Assembly: GCA_029838195.1 (NCBI GenBank)
Contig: JALGVJ010000008.1
Span: 62,001 to 126,000 of the forward strand
Length of the DNA: 64,000 bases
Origin: Promethearchaeota archaeon
GTDB lineage: Archaea; Asgardarchaeota; Lokiarchaeia; Sigyniarchaeales; SOKP01
Direction: 5' to 3'
This document shows positions 44,274-53,739 of the stretch, piece by piece. The notes beneath the pieces are model-generated. The model was not told the origin of the DNA, did no database searches, and was given only the letters and a program-made list of their open reading frames with translations. Numbering within the stretch: the stretch's first letter is position 1; the number at the start of each line of letters is the position of its first letter. The position numbers were made by a program, and so were the translations under genes.

Positions 44274-45680
44274 TCAGGGGTATTCAACCTTAAAGGTGGG
44301 AAATTCCTTTACTGCCACTTTTTTTTGTTTCCATAATCGCTGGGCTCCCGCAACCCATTCATCAAATTTCGTTGGAGTTTCCGGATATTTTTCATAATAT
44401 TTTTTTATTTTCCCCGCTAAAAAGTTCGCATGTAATAATTGCTTGACGTGCTTATATGATAATCTTCTTTTTAATAAACCTGCCACTAATTTTATCGAAA
44501 AATTAAGCATTTCCCCTAACGACATCTCCTGCTCATATTCCTTGTTCGGTTCCGGTAATTCCTCCTCGTCATCCCCTCCGCTCTTATATATCATCTCTTT
44601 TTCGAGAAGGTAATTCCATTCTTTTTCTGACATGTTCAATATTCCTGATAATTGGGTCAAGAGACCCGCAAATTTCGCCCCTTGATCGCGGAAATAGTTC
44701 ACGTTAATATCCCAGAGTAAGTCTTTCGAAATGTATCCGTTTTGTTTAAGTGCCTTGTCCAAGACCTCTGCAACAATTTTGCATAAGTTCCAAGTAGCCG
44801 TGACGCCGTGTCCCGTGAAAGGATACGTAATGCAAGCCGCATCTCCAATGCAAACAAAACCATCACTCACTAATGAGAACGGAGGCCGCCTATAAGGCGT
44901 GATACCTTGTTCTTTTTTAATGATTTCGTAAGGAGGGAAGTTTGCTTTTTGGAGTAATATTTCTCTTGCTTTTCTCGCATTTTCATACGAGCCTCCTTGA
45001 CCAATACCAAGAATTGCGCCATCTTTCGTGAAAGAAGGCCCAAACCATGCTTGATAATAGATATAAGAATTTTCCACGGAAGGATGCGGTTTTTTCGGTT
45101 CTTTCCATTTAATATATTGTAAAAGCACGTACATTACATCATGGGGGCCCAATTTGAAAGTTTCCACCCCATAATCTTCTGGCAGAGACGTTCGCACTAC
45201 AGCCGCGGTTCCAGAAGCATCAATTATGGTTCTAAACCGAAATTCCACTTCTTTTCCTCCCGTTTCAGCAAAGCATCCCACAATTTTATTATCTTTGAAT
45301 AGTAGCTTTTTAAATGAATGGCTGAATTTCAAAATAACACCATCCTTCTCGATTAATTCATACATTCTTTGAAGGAACGGCGATAATCGCATGATTGTTT
45401 GATACGCCTGGACGGTTATTCTCGTTTTAAAATCGGGTGAATTAATAGTGGAGCGGATAAATGTTCCTAAATATTCAGGCATGCCCTCTTTCGGCATCGG
45501 AATTCCGGAATTTTCAAACCGATCGGTTTCAAAATGAATCACATCTAATCGTTTACCCACCTCATTTCGGGCATCTTTATCCAATACGATTACGGAATGC
45601 CCTTTTTTTGCCAATAGCCAACTCATGTAGGTGCCTGCCGTACCGGCTCCCACGATGAGCACGTCTGATTTTTCTACCAT
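44274..45680 (-). CDS. Geranylgeranyl reductase family FAD oxidoreductase
   Basis: 468-residue flavoprotein. The N-terminal dinucleotide site is DVLIVGAGTAGTYMSWLLAKKG, followed by an acidic strand end (VIVLDKDA). The GDAACITYPFTGHGVTA motif near 290 is the second FAD-binding site typical of the geranylgeranyl reductase family. Archaeal members saturate the isoprenoid chains of membrane ether lipids, but the family also includes other reductases and halogenase-like proteins. The last 100 residues are an extra helical part of unknown role. It would act on the membrane surface. The phosphomevalonate dehydratase genes elsewhere in the window supply the same pathway. Confidence 0.75.
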   Translation of the reverse strand: MVEKSDVLIVGAGTAGTYMSWLLAKKGHSVIVLDKDARNEVGKRLDVIHFETDRFENSGIPMPKEGMPEYLGTFIRSTINSPDFKTRITVQAYQTIMRLSPFLQRMYELIEKDGVILKFSHSFKKLLFKDNKIVGCFAETGGKEVEFRFRTIIDASGTAAVVRTSLPEDYGVETFKLGPHDVMYVLLQYIKWKEPKKPHPSVENSYIYYQAWFGPSFTKDGAILGIGQGGSYENARKAREILLQKANFPPYEIIKKEQGITPYRRPPFSLVSDGFVCIGDAACITYPFTGHGVTATWNLCKIVAEVLDKALKQNGYISKDLLWDINVNYFRDQGAKFAGLLTQLSGILNMSEKEWNYLLEKEMIYKSGGDDEEELPEPNKEYEQEMSLGEMLNFSIKLVAGLLKRRLSYKHVKQLLHANFLAGKIKKYYEKYPETPTKFDEWVAGAQRLWKQKKVAVKEFPTFKVEYP

Positions 45681-46249
45681 GTTATTAAATCATTCCTTTC
45701 ATGTGTTATGATATTTATTAAGTAAGAGAAGCGTATTTCTTAAATTCTTGGATTTTTATAATACATTAAAATTCTTAGCGTTTTTGCATTCAATAATTGA
45801 ATGAAGCGACATGTACATGGTTTTTTATCATTCACTTAGGTTATCATTGAAAAAATTTAATCGAAAGTAATGCAAGTAATTTATATATTAAAAAGATATA
45901 ATTATTCGATTTTTCATTAAATTAGTTATATCTGTTTAATGGGTAGCTTTTCCCACTATTCCTGGTAGAAGATAATCGATGATGGAAAAAAAAAAGAGAG
46001 GATTTGGATTTCTTGAAATTTTTTATGAGTGAAGAGTGTAATGAAAAAATCGGAAAAAAAGTATCAAAATTGAAAAATGTTCACATATTAATTAATTTTG
46101 AAAAACAAACCTTCAATAATTATACTAACTATATTAACTATACTCAAAACTTACCCAAAAAATTTAAACAAAATTAAAAATTAAATCATAATAGAATAAT
46201 ATAATAAATATAATTTTTAAAAGAAGATACAAATTTGGAGGTAATTTAG
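45681..46249. other. 570-base spacer holding two divergent promoters
   Basis: Very AT-rich, with no coding frame longer than about 20 codons that looks real. It separates the reductase gene (minus) from the glutamate synthase-like gene (plus), so it must hold promoters for both. TTTATATATT near 45882 is a box A candidate. The last 15 bases hold a strong ribosome site (GGAGGT). Confidence 0.4.
46237..46242 (+). promoter_or_regulatory. Shine-Dalgarno GGAGGT deciding an ATT start
   Basis: GGAGGT ends 7 bases before ATT 46250, the ideal distance. The first in-frame TTG (46265) is 22 bases away and the first ATG 37 bases away, both too far. The ribosome site therefore points to initiation at ATT. 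Confidence 0.6.
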
Positions 46250-47899
46250 ATTACAAAATTTAATTTGATTACCCACAGATCCAGTATGATCGGGGCAATG
46301 ACTCGAGTTGAAGACTCATGCGAGAGCGGACTATGCCCCATTTGTATTGCGGATTGTCCCGTGTGGTGCGAGGTTAGTAAAAGCGCATTACGTGGAAGAG
46401 AAGTGCTTTATCCTCTCAGGCAGCATTTTGGCAATTCTACAGCAGGGACTCCGAAAGATTTTGGATTTAGTTATGGCGATTTCCAAATCATGTTCGAATG
46501 TCGAGGTGCGCAAGGGCTTGATGGAGTTAATGAAGATACCGTAATCTTTCCCAATGTTGATCTCACGTCAAAATGGGGAAATGTTGAGCAAAAGCTTCCG
46601 ATTGTAATTGCTGGATTGGGAAGTACTTACGTGGCTAAGAGAAATTGGGAAGGTTTAGCCAAAGGAGCAGCGCTGGCGGGGGTTAGCTTGACTATTGGTG
46701 AAAATGTTGTAGGAATGGATCCTAACGCCACTTTTGAAAATACTCGACCTTATCCTAAGGTCGTGGATACAGAGGATATGAAATATAGAGTAGAATCGTA
46801 CAGGGTTTTCTGGGATGGCAAGCACGGTGATATTATTGTTCAGAAAAACGTAGAAGACACGCGATTAGGCGTGTTTGATTATGTAATGTCAAAGCTGGAT
46901 GTAAATTCATTAGAAATAAAGTTTGGCCAAGGAGCGAAAGCAATAGGGGGTGAAGTAAGGTTAGATACAATTGAACGTGCGAAATTATTACAAGAACGGG
47001 GCTATTTAGTCATTCCTGATCCGAGTGATCATATAGTCCAAGAGCAATATAAAGCTGGACTCATCATGGATTTTGAGAGACATTCACGGGTGGGATTAGC
47101 CTCGACGGAAGAAGTTTTGGAAGAAATAGACCAATTGAGGGAGAAAGGAGCAAAGAACATTTTCATAAAAACGGGAGCCTATAGACCCGCGGCAACTGCA
47201 TGGATCATAAGAATAGGGGTAGAAGGAAAGGTGGACGGTATGACTTTTGATGGTGCTGGAGGCGGAACTGGCATGTCTCCTGTAAGTATGATGAATGAGG
47301 GCTCAATTCCTACGGCATACTTGGAGGCTCTCGTGGTAGGATGTCTTGACATGATAAAAAGAAAGAATCCAAATGCTCGAATTCCCTCTATTGCAATAGC
47401 AGGAGGGTTCGCAAATGAAACGCAGATTTTCAAGGCATTAGCTATGGGGGCTCCTTATGTATCATGTATAGCAATGGCAAGAGCGCCCATTACTGCAGCT
47501 ATGAAGGCTAGATACGCTGGAGAAATGATCAAACATAAAAATGTTTCACCCGCCATGTTAAAAAATCTTGGTTTTCCTTCCAATAAGGATCCGGAATCTT
47601 TAACTTTAAGAGAAGCGTTCTTGGAATATGATTATTTGGAGAAAAAATATCCAAATAAAGAGATTCCTCCTGCTGCCATTGGCGTATATACGTATTTTTC
47701 CAGCAAGTTAGGTATTGGTTTAAAACAGTTGTTAGCGGGGGCGCGGAAATTTAAATTGAATTTAATTGATAGAGAGGATATTGCGTGCATATCTCAGCGT
47801 GCTGTTGACGTTTGTAAGAAATGGAGTTTAGGCATTTCAGCCATGGAAGATTTGGATATGGAATTGGTGAAAAAAGAAATTTATTCAGGAAATTACTAA
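46250..47899 (+). CDS. FMN-domain glutamate synthase-like protein
   Basis: About 549 residues from ATT 46250, an uncommon start chosen on ribosome-site spacing. It matches the archaeal stand-alone FMN/glutamate synthase central domain. An N-terminal cysteine cluster (CESGLCPICIADCPVWCEV, near 20-38) should bind iron-sulfur clusters. The FMN TIM barrel shows EIKFGQGAKAIGGEVR near 225, TFDGAGGGTGMSPVSMMNEG near 330 and IAIAGGFANETQIFKALAMGA near 380. It would make glutamate from 2-oxoglutarate and ammonia or glutamine-derived ammonia. The amidotransferase domain is not encoded nearby. The two-subunit flavoprotein at 49896-52180 could supply reducing power. Confidence 0.85.
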   Translation: MTKFNLITHRSSMIGAMTRVEDSCESGLCPICIADCPVWCEVSKSALRGREVLYPLRQHFGNSTAGTPKDFGFSYGDFQIMFECRGAQGLDGVNEDTVIFPNVDLTSKWGNVEQKLPIVIAGLGSTYVAKRNWEGLAKGAALAGVSLTIGENVVGMDPNATFENTRPYPKVVDTEDMKYRVESYRVFWDGKHGDIIVQKNVEDTRLGVFDYVMSKLDVNSLEIKFGQGAKAIGGEVRLDTIERAKLLQERGYLVIPDPSDHIVQEQYKAGLIMDFERHSRVGLASTEEVLEEIDQLREKGAKNIFIKTGAYRPAATAWIIRIGVEGKVDGMTFDGAGGGTGMSPVSMMNEGSIPTAYLEALVVGCLDMIKRKNPNARIPSIAIAGGFANETQIFKALAMGAPYVSCIAMARAPITAAMKARYAGEMIKHKNVSPAMLKNLGFPSNKDPESLTLREAFLEYDYLEKKYPNKEIPPAAIGVYTYFSSKLGIGLKQLLAGARKFKLNLIDREDIACISQRAVDVCKKWSLGISAMEDLDMELVKKEIYSGNY

Positions 47900-48091
47900 A
47901 GAATTATATTTTTATTTTTATTTTTTTTCCTTCATTGTAGGAAGCTTGGTTTACTTTTTTTACTAGGATTTAAAGCTCTTTGATGGAAATTTGGGAATTT
48001 CCTCACATTAAGGGCCTATTGATGTTTAAGAAAAGGACGATTAAAGGAAAAAAGAAGGAAGGTGTGATTTAAATGGATGCTTCTATCATGT

Positions 48092-49651
48092 TTATTCGTA
48101 TTCGATTGTCCCGGGGGGTTTATTTGTAATGTCGTATAAAACCCTATTAAACCCTTTTACCTCATTAATGATACGAGTTGCTATTTTATCCAGTAATTCC
48201 CAATCGAGTTTAGCGAAATTAGCCGTCATGGCGTCTTTTGATTGGACGGCTCGAATGGAACAAATATTTTCATAGGTTCTATAATCTCCCATGATGCCCA
48301 CGGTTTTCACGGGGATGAACACGCAAAAAATTTGCCATAACTCGTTATAAAGTCCGGCTTTTTTAATTTCTTCTATTAAAATGTGATCTGCTTCTCGTAA
48401 AGTATCTAATTTATGTTTATCGACGGCTCCAAGGCATCGTACCGCAAGGCCTGGACCCGGAAAAGGATGTCGATTGATGAGTTCCTCATCCAAACCTAAT
48501 TTTAATCCAATTTTCCTTACTTCGTCTTTATAAAGATCTTTCAAGGGTTCTAAAAGTTCTAATTTCATGTTTGAAGGGAGGGTAACGTTATGATGAGATT
48601 TAATTTTTGCTGCGACCTTGCTCGTGGCTGCAGTTTCTACTCTATCGGGATAAATGGTCCCTTGTGCCAGGAATTTAATATCCGGATATAATTGTTCTAA
48701 TTCTTTAGTGGTTTGCTCGAACAGTTCAATGAAGGAATGACCAATAATTTTCCGCTTTTCTTCCGGATCTTCGATGTTTTTTAATTTATTGAGAAAAAAA
48801 TCTTCTGCATCGATGTAATGAAAATTTTTAAAGCCTAATTTTTTTTTAAATCTTTCTTGAACTTCCTCGGCTTCATTTTTACGTAATAACCCGTTATTTA
48901 CGAAAATACAATGGAGGCGATCGTTCAATGCTTTATGAAGAAGTATGGCCGTGACGGAAGAATCCACTCCTCCGCTGACACCTAAAATCACTCGATTTTT
49001 AGGACCAACTTTTTGCTTAATCCAATTAATTGTATTTTCAATCCAATTTCCTAATTTCCATTCCTTCTTGCATTGGGCGATGGTGGATATAAAATTTTCT
49101 AATATCACGGGTCCCTTTAACGTATGAACCACTTCAGGATGAAATTGTACACCAAAAATGGATTGATCCTTATTTTCGTAAGCTGCAATGGGACAAGTAT
49201 CCGTAGTGGCGAGAATTTTAAATCCCTTAGGCAGTTGCCGGATTTGATCGCCGTGCGACATCCATACGGTTTCTTCCGAATCTAAAGATTGGAACAATGA
49301 ATCCGCATGAAGCACGTTTAAAGTAGTCCTTCCATATTCTTTTCTTTCGTGAGGTTCAATTTTTCCTCCTAAAAGCTGAATGATGAGGTGGTGGCCGTAG
49401 CAGATCCCCAAGAGAGGTATTTTTTTCTTGAGAATGAACTCAAATACATCCTTTTTTACTTTAGGACTATTCGGTTCATACACGCTGTCAGGACCACCAG
49501 AGAAAATAATCCCCTTCGGCGAAATTTTTTCAATTTTGTCTAAATCCGTGTCATGAGGTAAAATTTCCGCATATACGCTCAGATCTCTAATACGCCGAGA
49601 GATTAAATGGCAATATTGTCCGCCAAAATCTAAAACAAGAATAGTATCCAT
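48092..49651 (-). CDS. guaA: GMP synthase, single-chain form
   Basis: 519 residues, full length. It aminates XMP to GMP with glutamine and ATP. The N-terminal glutamine amidotransferase shows LDFGGQYCHLISRRIR, the nucleophile in LGICYGHHLI near 82, and FGVQFHPEV near 168. The ATP pyrophosphatase domain shows the P-loop LGVSGGVDSSVTA near 222. The C-terminal dimerisation domain shows RHPFPGPGLAVRCLG near 388 and the ending NKPPGTIEYE. Many archaea encode this enzyme as two proteins. The fused form here is the bacterial/eukaryotic arrangement. It is transcribed alone and divergent from the NfnA-like gene. Confidence 0.95.
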   Translation of the reverse strand: MDTILVLDFGGQYCHLISRRIRDLSVYAEILPHDTDLDKIEKISPKGIIFSGGPDSVYEPNSPKVKKDVFEFILKKKIPLLGICYGHHLIIQLLGGKIEPHERKEYGRTTLNVLHADSLFQSLDSEETVWMSHGDQIRQLPKGFKILATTDTCPIAAYENKDQSIFGVQFHPEVVHTLKGPVILENFISTIAQCKKEWKLGNWIENTINWIKQKVGPKNRVILGVSGGVDSSVTAILLHKALNDRLHCIFVNNGLLRKNEAEEVQERFKKKLGFKNFHYIDAEDFFLNKLKNIEDPEEKRKIIGHSFIELFEQTTKELEQLYPDIKFLAQGTIYPDRVETAATSKVAAKIKSHHNVTLPSNMKLELLEPLKDLYKDEVRKIGLKLGLDEELINRHPFPGPGLAVRCLGAVDKHKLDTLREADHILIEEIKKAGLYNELWQIFCVFIPVKTVGIMGDYRTYENICSIRAVQSKDAMTANFAKLDWELLDKIATRIINEVKGFNRVLYDITNKPPGTIEYE

Positions 49652-49895
49652 ATCAAGTCTAATTGAAAGTTCAAGAGTGATTAATTTAATTTATCAAACA
49701 ATCATGCATTATAAACTATTTTTTTATTTTTAGATTAATATTAAGCGTGCTCAAGAAAAATAAGCATTCATGAAAAATTAATTTTCCCGTATATTCACAT
49801 GATTTTTTTGTTTCAAATAATTTAATTAGAACAAAGAAAAGTTATAGTACGTTTTTTTTCAAAACTATGGCGTTTCATGAGGCGCACGGATTGCT

Positions 49896-50747
49896 ATGTT
49901 AAATGAAATCTTAAGGAAAAAAGTGCTTACCCCCGATCACTCCATTTATGAAATGGAACTTCATGTTCCTCAATTAGCTAAAAAAGCTCGTCCCGGTAAT
50001 TTTATTATCTTAAGATTGAATGAAAGGGGCGAGCGATTTCCCCTCACGATAGCTAATTATAATGCAACCAAAGGAACCATTACAATTGTATTTCAAGTAG
50101 TTGGAAAAAGTACAAAATTACTTTCGGAATTAAATCCGGGAGATCGCATTCAAGATGTAATTGGCCCTCTCGGAAATGAAATTCACGTGGAAAAATATCT
50201 TCATCCCATTATCATTATAGGGGGAGGCGTGGGAATTGCTCCATGTTATCCTCAAGCAAGAGCTTTAAAAACCCTAGGAAATGAAATCATCACCATTTTG
50301 GGTGCACGCACCCGTGCGTTATTATTTTGGAAAGAAAAAATGGCACGCATCAGCGATGAAATAATTATTTGTACGGATGATGGAACAGAAGGAATTAAAG
50401 GCTTTGTAACTAAACCTTTGAAAGAATTAATTTCTAAAAGACCAATAAGTTTAATCATCGCAATCGGCCCTCTCATCATGATGAAAAACGTGAGTCTAAT
50501 TACCCGTGGAGAGGCTGGCCTTCCAAGAATAAAAACAATGGTTTCTTTGAATCCCATCATGTTAGATGGAACGGGAATGTGTGGATGCTGTAGATTCTTA
50601 ACAAAATCGGGGCAAGTCCATTTTGCTTGCATAGATGGACCCGATGTGGATGGGCATCTCGTAGATTTTGATAACTTGATAAAAAGATCAAGGAGATACA
50701 TGGAACAAGAGAAAATTTCTCTTGAAACACTTCACTCAAATGGGTAA
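49896..50747 (+). CDS. NfnA/SudB-type flavoprotein subunit (ferredoxin:NADP oxidoreductase)
   Basis: 283 residues. The ferredoxin-reductase fold comprises an FAD-binding barrel (ERFPLTIANYN near 47) and an NAD-binding domain (IIIGGGVGIAPCYPQARAL near 108). The C-terminal [2Fe-2S] site is GTGMCGCCRFL near 230 and HFACIDGPDVDGHLVDF near 250. Members serve as PyrK-like dihydroorotate dehydrogenase electron transfer subunits, sulfide dehydrogenase SudB, or NfnA of the bifurcating NADH-dependent ferredoxin:NADP oxidoreductase. The gene for the partner subunit follows 32 bases later, which favours the NfnAB/SudBA complex over PyrK. Confidence 0.85.
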   Translation: MLNEILRKKVLTPDHSIYEMELHVPQLAKKARPGNFIILRLNERGERFPLTIANYNATKGTITIVFQVVGKSTKLLSELNPGDRIQDVIGPLGNEIHVEKYLHPIIIIGGGVGIAPCYPQARALKTLGNEIITILGARTRALLFWKEKMARISDEIIICTDDGTEGIKGFVTKPLKELISKRPISLIIAIGPLIMMKNVSLITRGEAGLPRIKTMVSLNPIMLDGTGMCGCCRFLTKSGQVHFACIDGPDVDGHLVDFDNLIKRSRRYMEQEKISLETLHSNG

Positions 50748-50779
50748 ATCAACTCAGCAAAAATTGCAAGGGTAAAAAA

Positions 50780-52180
50780 ATGAGCCGAGCAAAATCTTTA
50801 AAACGACAAGAAATGGAAAAGCAAGCTCCAGAGATCCGAATTACTAATTTTGATGAGGTTTCTTTAGGTTTTACTGAAGAAATGGCATTAATTGAAGCAA
50901 ATAGGTGTCTTCAGTGTGTGAAACCGACATGCGTGAATGGCTGTCCCGTTAACATAGATATACCTGCTTTTATAAAATGCATTAAGGATAAAGAGTTTGA
51001 ACAAGCCATCCATGTTATAAAAGAGAGTAATCTTTTACCATCTATTTGCGGGAGAGTCTGTCCTCAAGAAATCCAATGCGAGCAAGAATGCGTCTTAGGA
51101 CGCAAGCATGAACCCATAGCTATTGGCGCCTTAGAACGATTCGTAGCCGACTGGGAGAGAAAAAACCAATTAAAAGCATGTCCGGAATGTTTGCCCCCTA
51201 ACGGTATAAAAGTGGCGGTTATTGGAAGTGGACCTGCCAGCTTGACTTGTGCGGCAGATCTAGCTCGTTTTGGTTATGAAGTTACGATTTTCGAAGCACT
51301 TCATGGGGGTGGGGGTGTCCTTCTCTATGGAATTCCTGAATTTAGGCTTCCAAAAGAAATCGTGAAAGATGAGCTAGAGATCGTGGAAATGCTAGGAGTA
51401 AAAATTAAATATAATCATGTCATCGGAAAGCTATTAGATATACACGATTTGGAGGAAATGGGATTTCAAGCCTTTTTTTTAGGCGTGGGAGCAGGATTGC
51501 CCCAATTATTAAATATCGAAGGAATAGAATTAAATGGCGTGTTGACATCTAATGAGTTTCTTACTAGGATTAACCTCATGAAGGCATATAAGTTCCCCGA
51601 ATATGATACACCCATTGATAAAGGTAAAAATGTAACGGTAATAGGTGGTGGGAACGTCGCAATGGATTCCGCACGTGTCGCTTTACGATTAGGAGCTGAT
51701 AAAGTTACGCTCGTATATCGAAGAACCAAAAAAGAAATGCCCGCTCGCAGAGAAGAGGTTCTCCATGGAAAAGAAGAAGGCATTCAATTCTTATTTTTAG
51801 CAAATCCCGTACGATTAATCGGTGATGAGAACGGAAACGTAAGAGAAATGGAATTAATTAGAATGAAATTAAGTGAACTGGATGAATCAGGAAGACGATC
51901 CCCCATTCCTATTGAAAACTCTAATTTCAAAATTAAAACCGATATGGTCATCATTGCTATCGGAACGCAAGCTAACAAATTGTTGTTAAAAACCATTCCT
52001 CAATTAAAACTTTCAAAAAAAGGATATATCATTACGGATGAGGAAGGACGAACGAACATCGAAAATATTTTTGCGGGAGGAGACATCGTCACGGGAGCCG
52101 CAACCGTAATCTCAGCGATGGGAGCAGGAAGAAGAGCTGCGAAAGCCATTGATCAATATTTAAAGGAAAAATTGGGCTGA
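50780..52180 (+). CDS. NfnB/SudA-type subunit (glutamate synthase small-subunit family)
   Basis: 466 residues. The N-terminal helical domain holds cysteines for two [4Fe-4S] clusters (CLQCVKPTCVNGCPV near 45, CGRVCPQEIQCEQEC near 90). Two dinucleotide-binding folds follow: VAVIGSGPASLTCAADLARFG near 144 for FAD and VTVIGGGNVAMDSARVALRLG near 280 for NADPH. FAGGDIVTGAATVISAMGAGR near 435 closes the FAD site. With the upstream gene it forms the bifurcating complex that links NADH, NADPH and ferredoxin, or it feeds electrons to the glutamate synthase FMN protein encoded 2 kb upstream. The gdhA gene follows 94 bases later and also uses NAD(P)H. Confidence 0.88.
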   Translation: MSRAKSLKRQEMEKQAPEIRITNFDEVSLGFTEEMALIEANRCLQCVKPTCVNGCPVNIDIPAFIKCIKDKEFEQAIHVIKESNLLPSICGRVCPQEIQCEQECVLGRKHEPIAIGALERFVADWERKNQLKACPECLPPNGIKVAVIGSGPASLTCAADLARFGYEVTIFEALHGGGGVLLYGIPEFRLPKEIVKDELEIVEMLGVKIKYNHVIGKLLDIHDLEEMGFQAFFLGVGAGLPQLLNIEGIELNGVLTSNEFLTRINLMKAYKFPEYDTPIDKGKNVTVIGGGNVAMDSARVALRLGADKVTLVYRRTKKEMPARREEVLHGKEEGIQFLFLANPVRLIGDENGNVREMELIRMKLSELDESGRRSPIPIENSNFKIKTDMVIIAIGTQANKLLLKTIPQLKLSKKGYIITDEEGRTNIENIFAGGDIVTGAATVISAMGAGRRAAKAIDQYLKEKLG

Positions 52181-52274
52181 TAAAAATCCTAAAATATAAT
52201 ATTTTAAATATCTCACATTGCTTCTATTTTTAATAGGAAATTTTTAAATTCAATTGTTCAATTGTTCTTCTATC

Positions 52275-53531
52275 ATGGAACATAAAATTAGTCTTTATCA
52301 AGTCGCATTACAGCAATTGGACGATGCGGCTAAATTAATCAATTTAGATCCAAACATTCATGAAAAACTTAAATATATGGAACGCATTCTCATCGTATCT
52401 GTTCCCATTCTAATGGATGATGGCTCTCTTAAGGTCTTTCAAGGATACCGCGTGCAACATTCTACAGTTAGAGGTCCGGGAAAAGGCGGAATAAGATATA
52501 GTGAAAACGTGAATATGGAAGAATTAAAAGCTCTTGCAATGTGGATGACGTGGAAAACGGCACTCTTGAAATTACCTCTCGGCGGTGCAAAAGGGGGGAT
52601 TACGGTGAATATTAAAAAGCTTTCACCAAGAGAATTGGAGCATTTAACCCGAAGATATACCGTGGAAATCTTAAATCTTATAGGACCTACTCGTGATATC
52701 CCCGCTCCTGATATGAACACGAATTCGCAAACGATGGCATGGATCATGGACGTATTTTCAATGCACCGCGGCGAAACTACTCCTGGCGTAGTAACTGGTA
52801 AACCAATTGAGATTGGAGGCTCATTGGGGCGAAATAGAGCAACGGGTATGGGGTTATATTTCATAATTCGTGAAATGGCAAATAAGATGGGATATAAATT
52901 TTTAGAATTAAAATATATCATTCAAGGCTTCGGAAAGGTAGGTTCTGTAATTGCTGAGGAATTATTTAATGTTGGGTGTAAAATTATCGGGACATCGGAT
53001 TCCACGGCGGGTTTATATTCACCGGATGGGTTGAACATCCGGGAGTTAATAAAATGGAAAAAGAAGGGGAATTCTTTCAAGGATTATCAAGAAAAAGGCG
53101 TTGAAATCATTGAAAAAGAGGAGATTTTAACGAAAACATGCGATGTTTTAATACCTGCGACTACAGAAAATCAAATCACATCGGAAAATGCCGATAAAAT
53201 TGATTGTAAAATACTTTTGGAGGGAGCAAATGGACCTACCACGCCGGCAGCTGATAAAATTTTGGAAGAAAGAGGAATCGTCGTCATACCTGATATTTTG
53301 GCTAATAGTGGAGGGGTATTAGTCTCATATTTTGAATTCGTCCAAGATATTAACGCTTATTTTTGGGACTTGGAAAGAATAAATAACGAAATGAGAAAGG
53401 TACTTTTAAAAGCTCTTGAAGACGTATATCACGTAGCTCAAGAGAGAAACATCTCTTTAAGAAAAGCAGCATACGTTCTTGCAGTATCCAACGTGGCCCA
53501 AGCGATTAAATTGCGAGGATTTTATCCGTGA
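52275..53531 (+). CDS. gdhA: Glutamate dehydrogenase family enzyme
   Basis: About 418 residues from ATG 52275 (the frame is open from 52254, but homology starts at MEHKISLYQVALQQLD). It reversibly aminates 2-oxoglutarate with NAD(P)H. The substrate domain shows VRGPGKGGIRYSENV near 72, the catalytic-lysine region LPLGGAKGGITVN near 100, and GPTRDIPAPDMNT near 145. The cofactor domain shows IIQGFGKVGSVIAEELF near 215 with the glycine motif GFGKVG. The C-terminal SNVAQAIKLRGFYP is typical of the hexameric Glu/Leu/Phe/Val dehydrogenases. Genomic context with glnA, the glutamate synthase-like gene and the Nfn-type genes supports a glutamate role. Confidence 0.92.
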   Translation: MEHKISLYQVALQQLDDAAKLINLDPNIHEKLKYMERILIVSVPILMDDGSLKVFQGYRVQHSTVRGPGKGGIRYSENVNMEELKALAMWMTWKTALLKLPLGGAKGGITVNIKKLSPRELEHLTRRYTVEILNLIGPTRDIPAPDMNTNSQTMAWIMDVFSMHRGETTPGVVTGKPIEIGGSLGRNRATGMGLYFIIREMANKMGYKFLELKYIIQGFGKVGSVIAEELFNVGCKIIGTSDSTAGLYSPDGLNIRELIKWKKKGNSFKDYQEKGVEIIEKEEILTKTCDVLIPATTENQITSENADKIDCKILLEGANGPTTPAADKILEERGIVVIPDILANSGGVLVSYFEFVQDINAYFWDLERINNEMRKVLLKALEDVYHVAQERNISLRKAAYVLAVSNVAQAIKLRGFYP

Positions 53532-53739
53532 ATCGAGAATCTTGATTTTTTTTTTCAAATAGATTTTACTTAACGGTTTTAGAGGAATATATTTTTTCTT
53601 GAAGAGTTTCATTCGAAATAGATACTAACATTTTTATGGGAGGAATTCTCAAAAATGCAAGCAAGAATCTTATGAATTAAATCACGGTGCTCAAAAAGTT
53701 AATAGATGAAAACTGATAATTTAAGATGTATAGAGTGTT

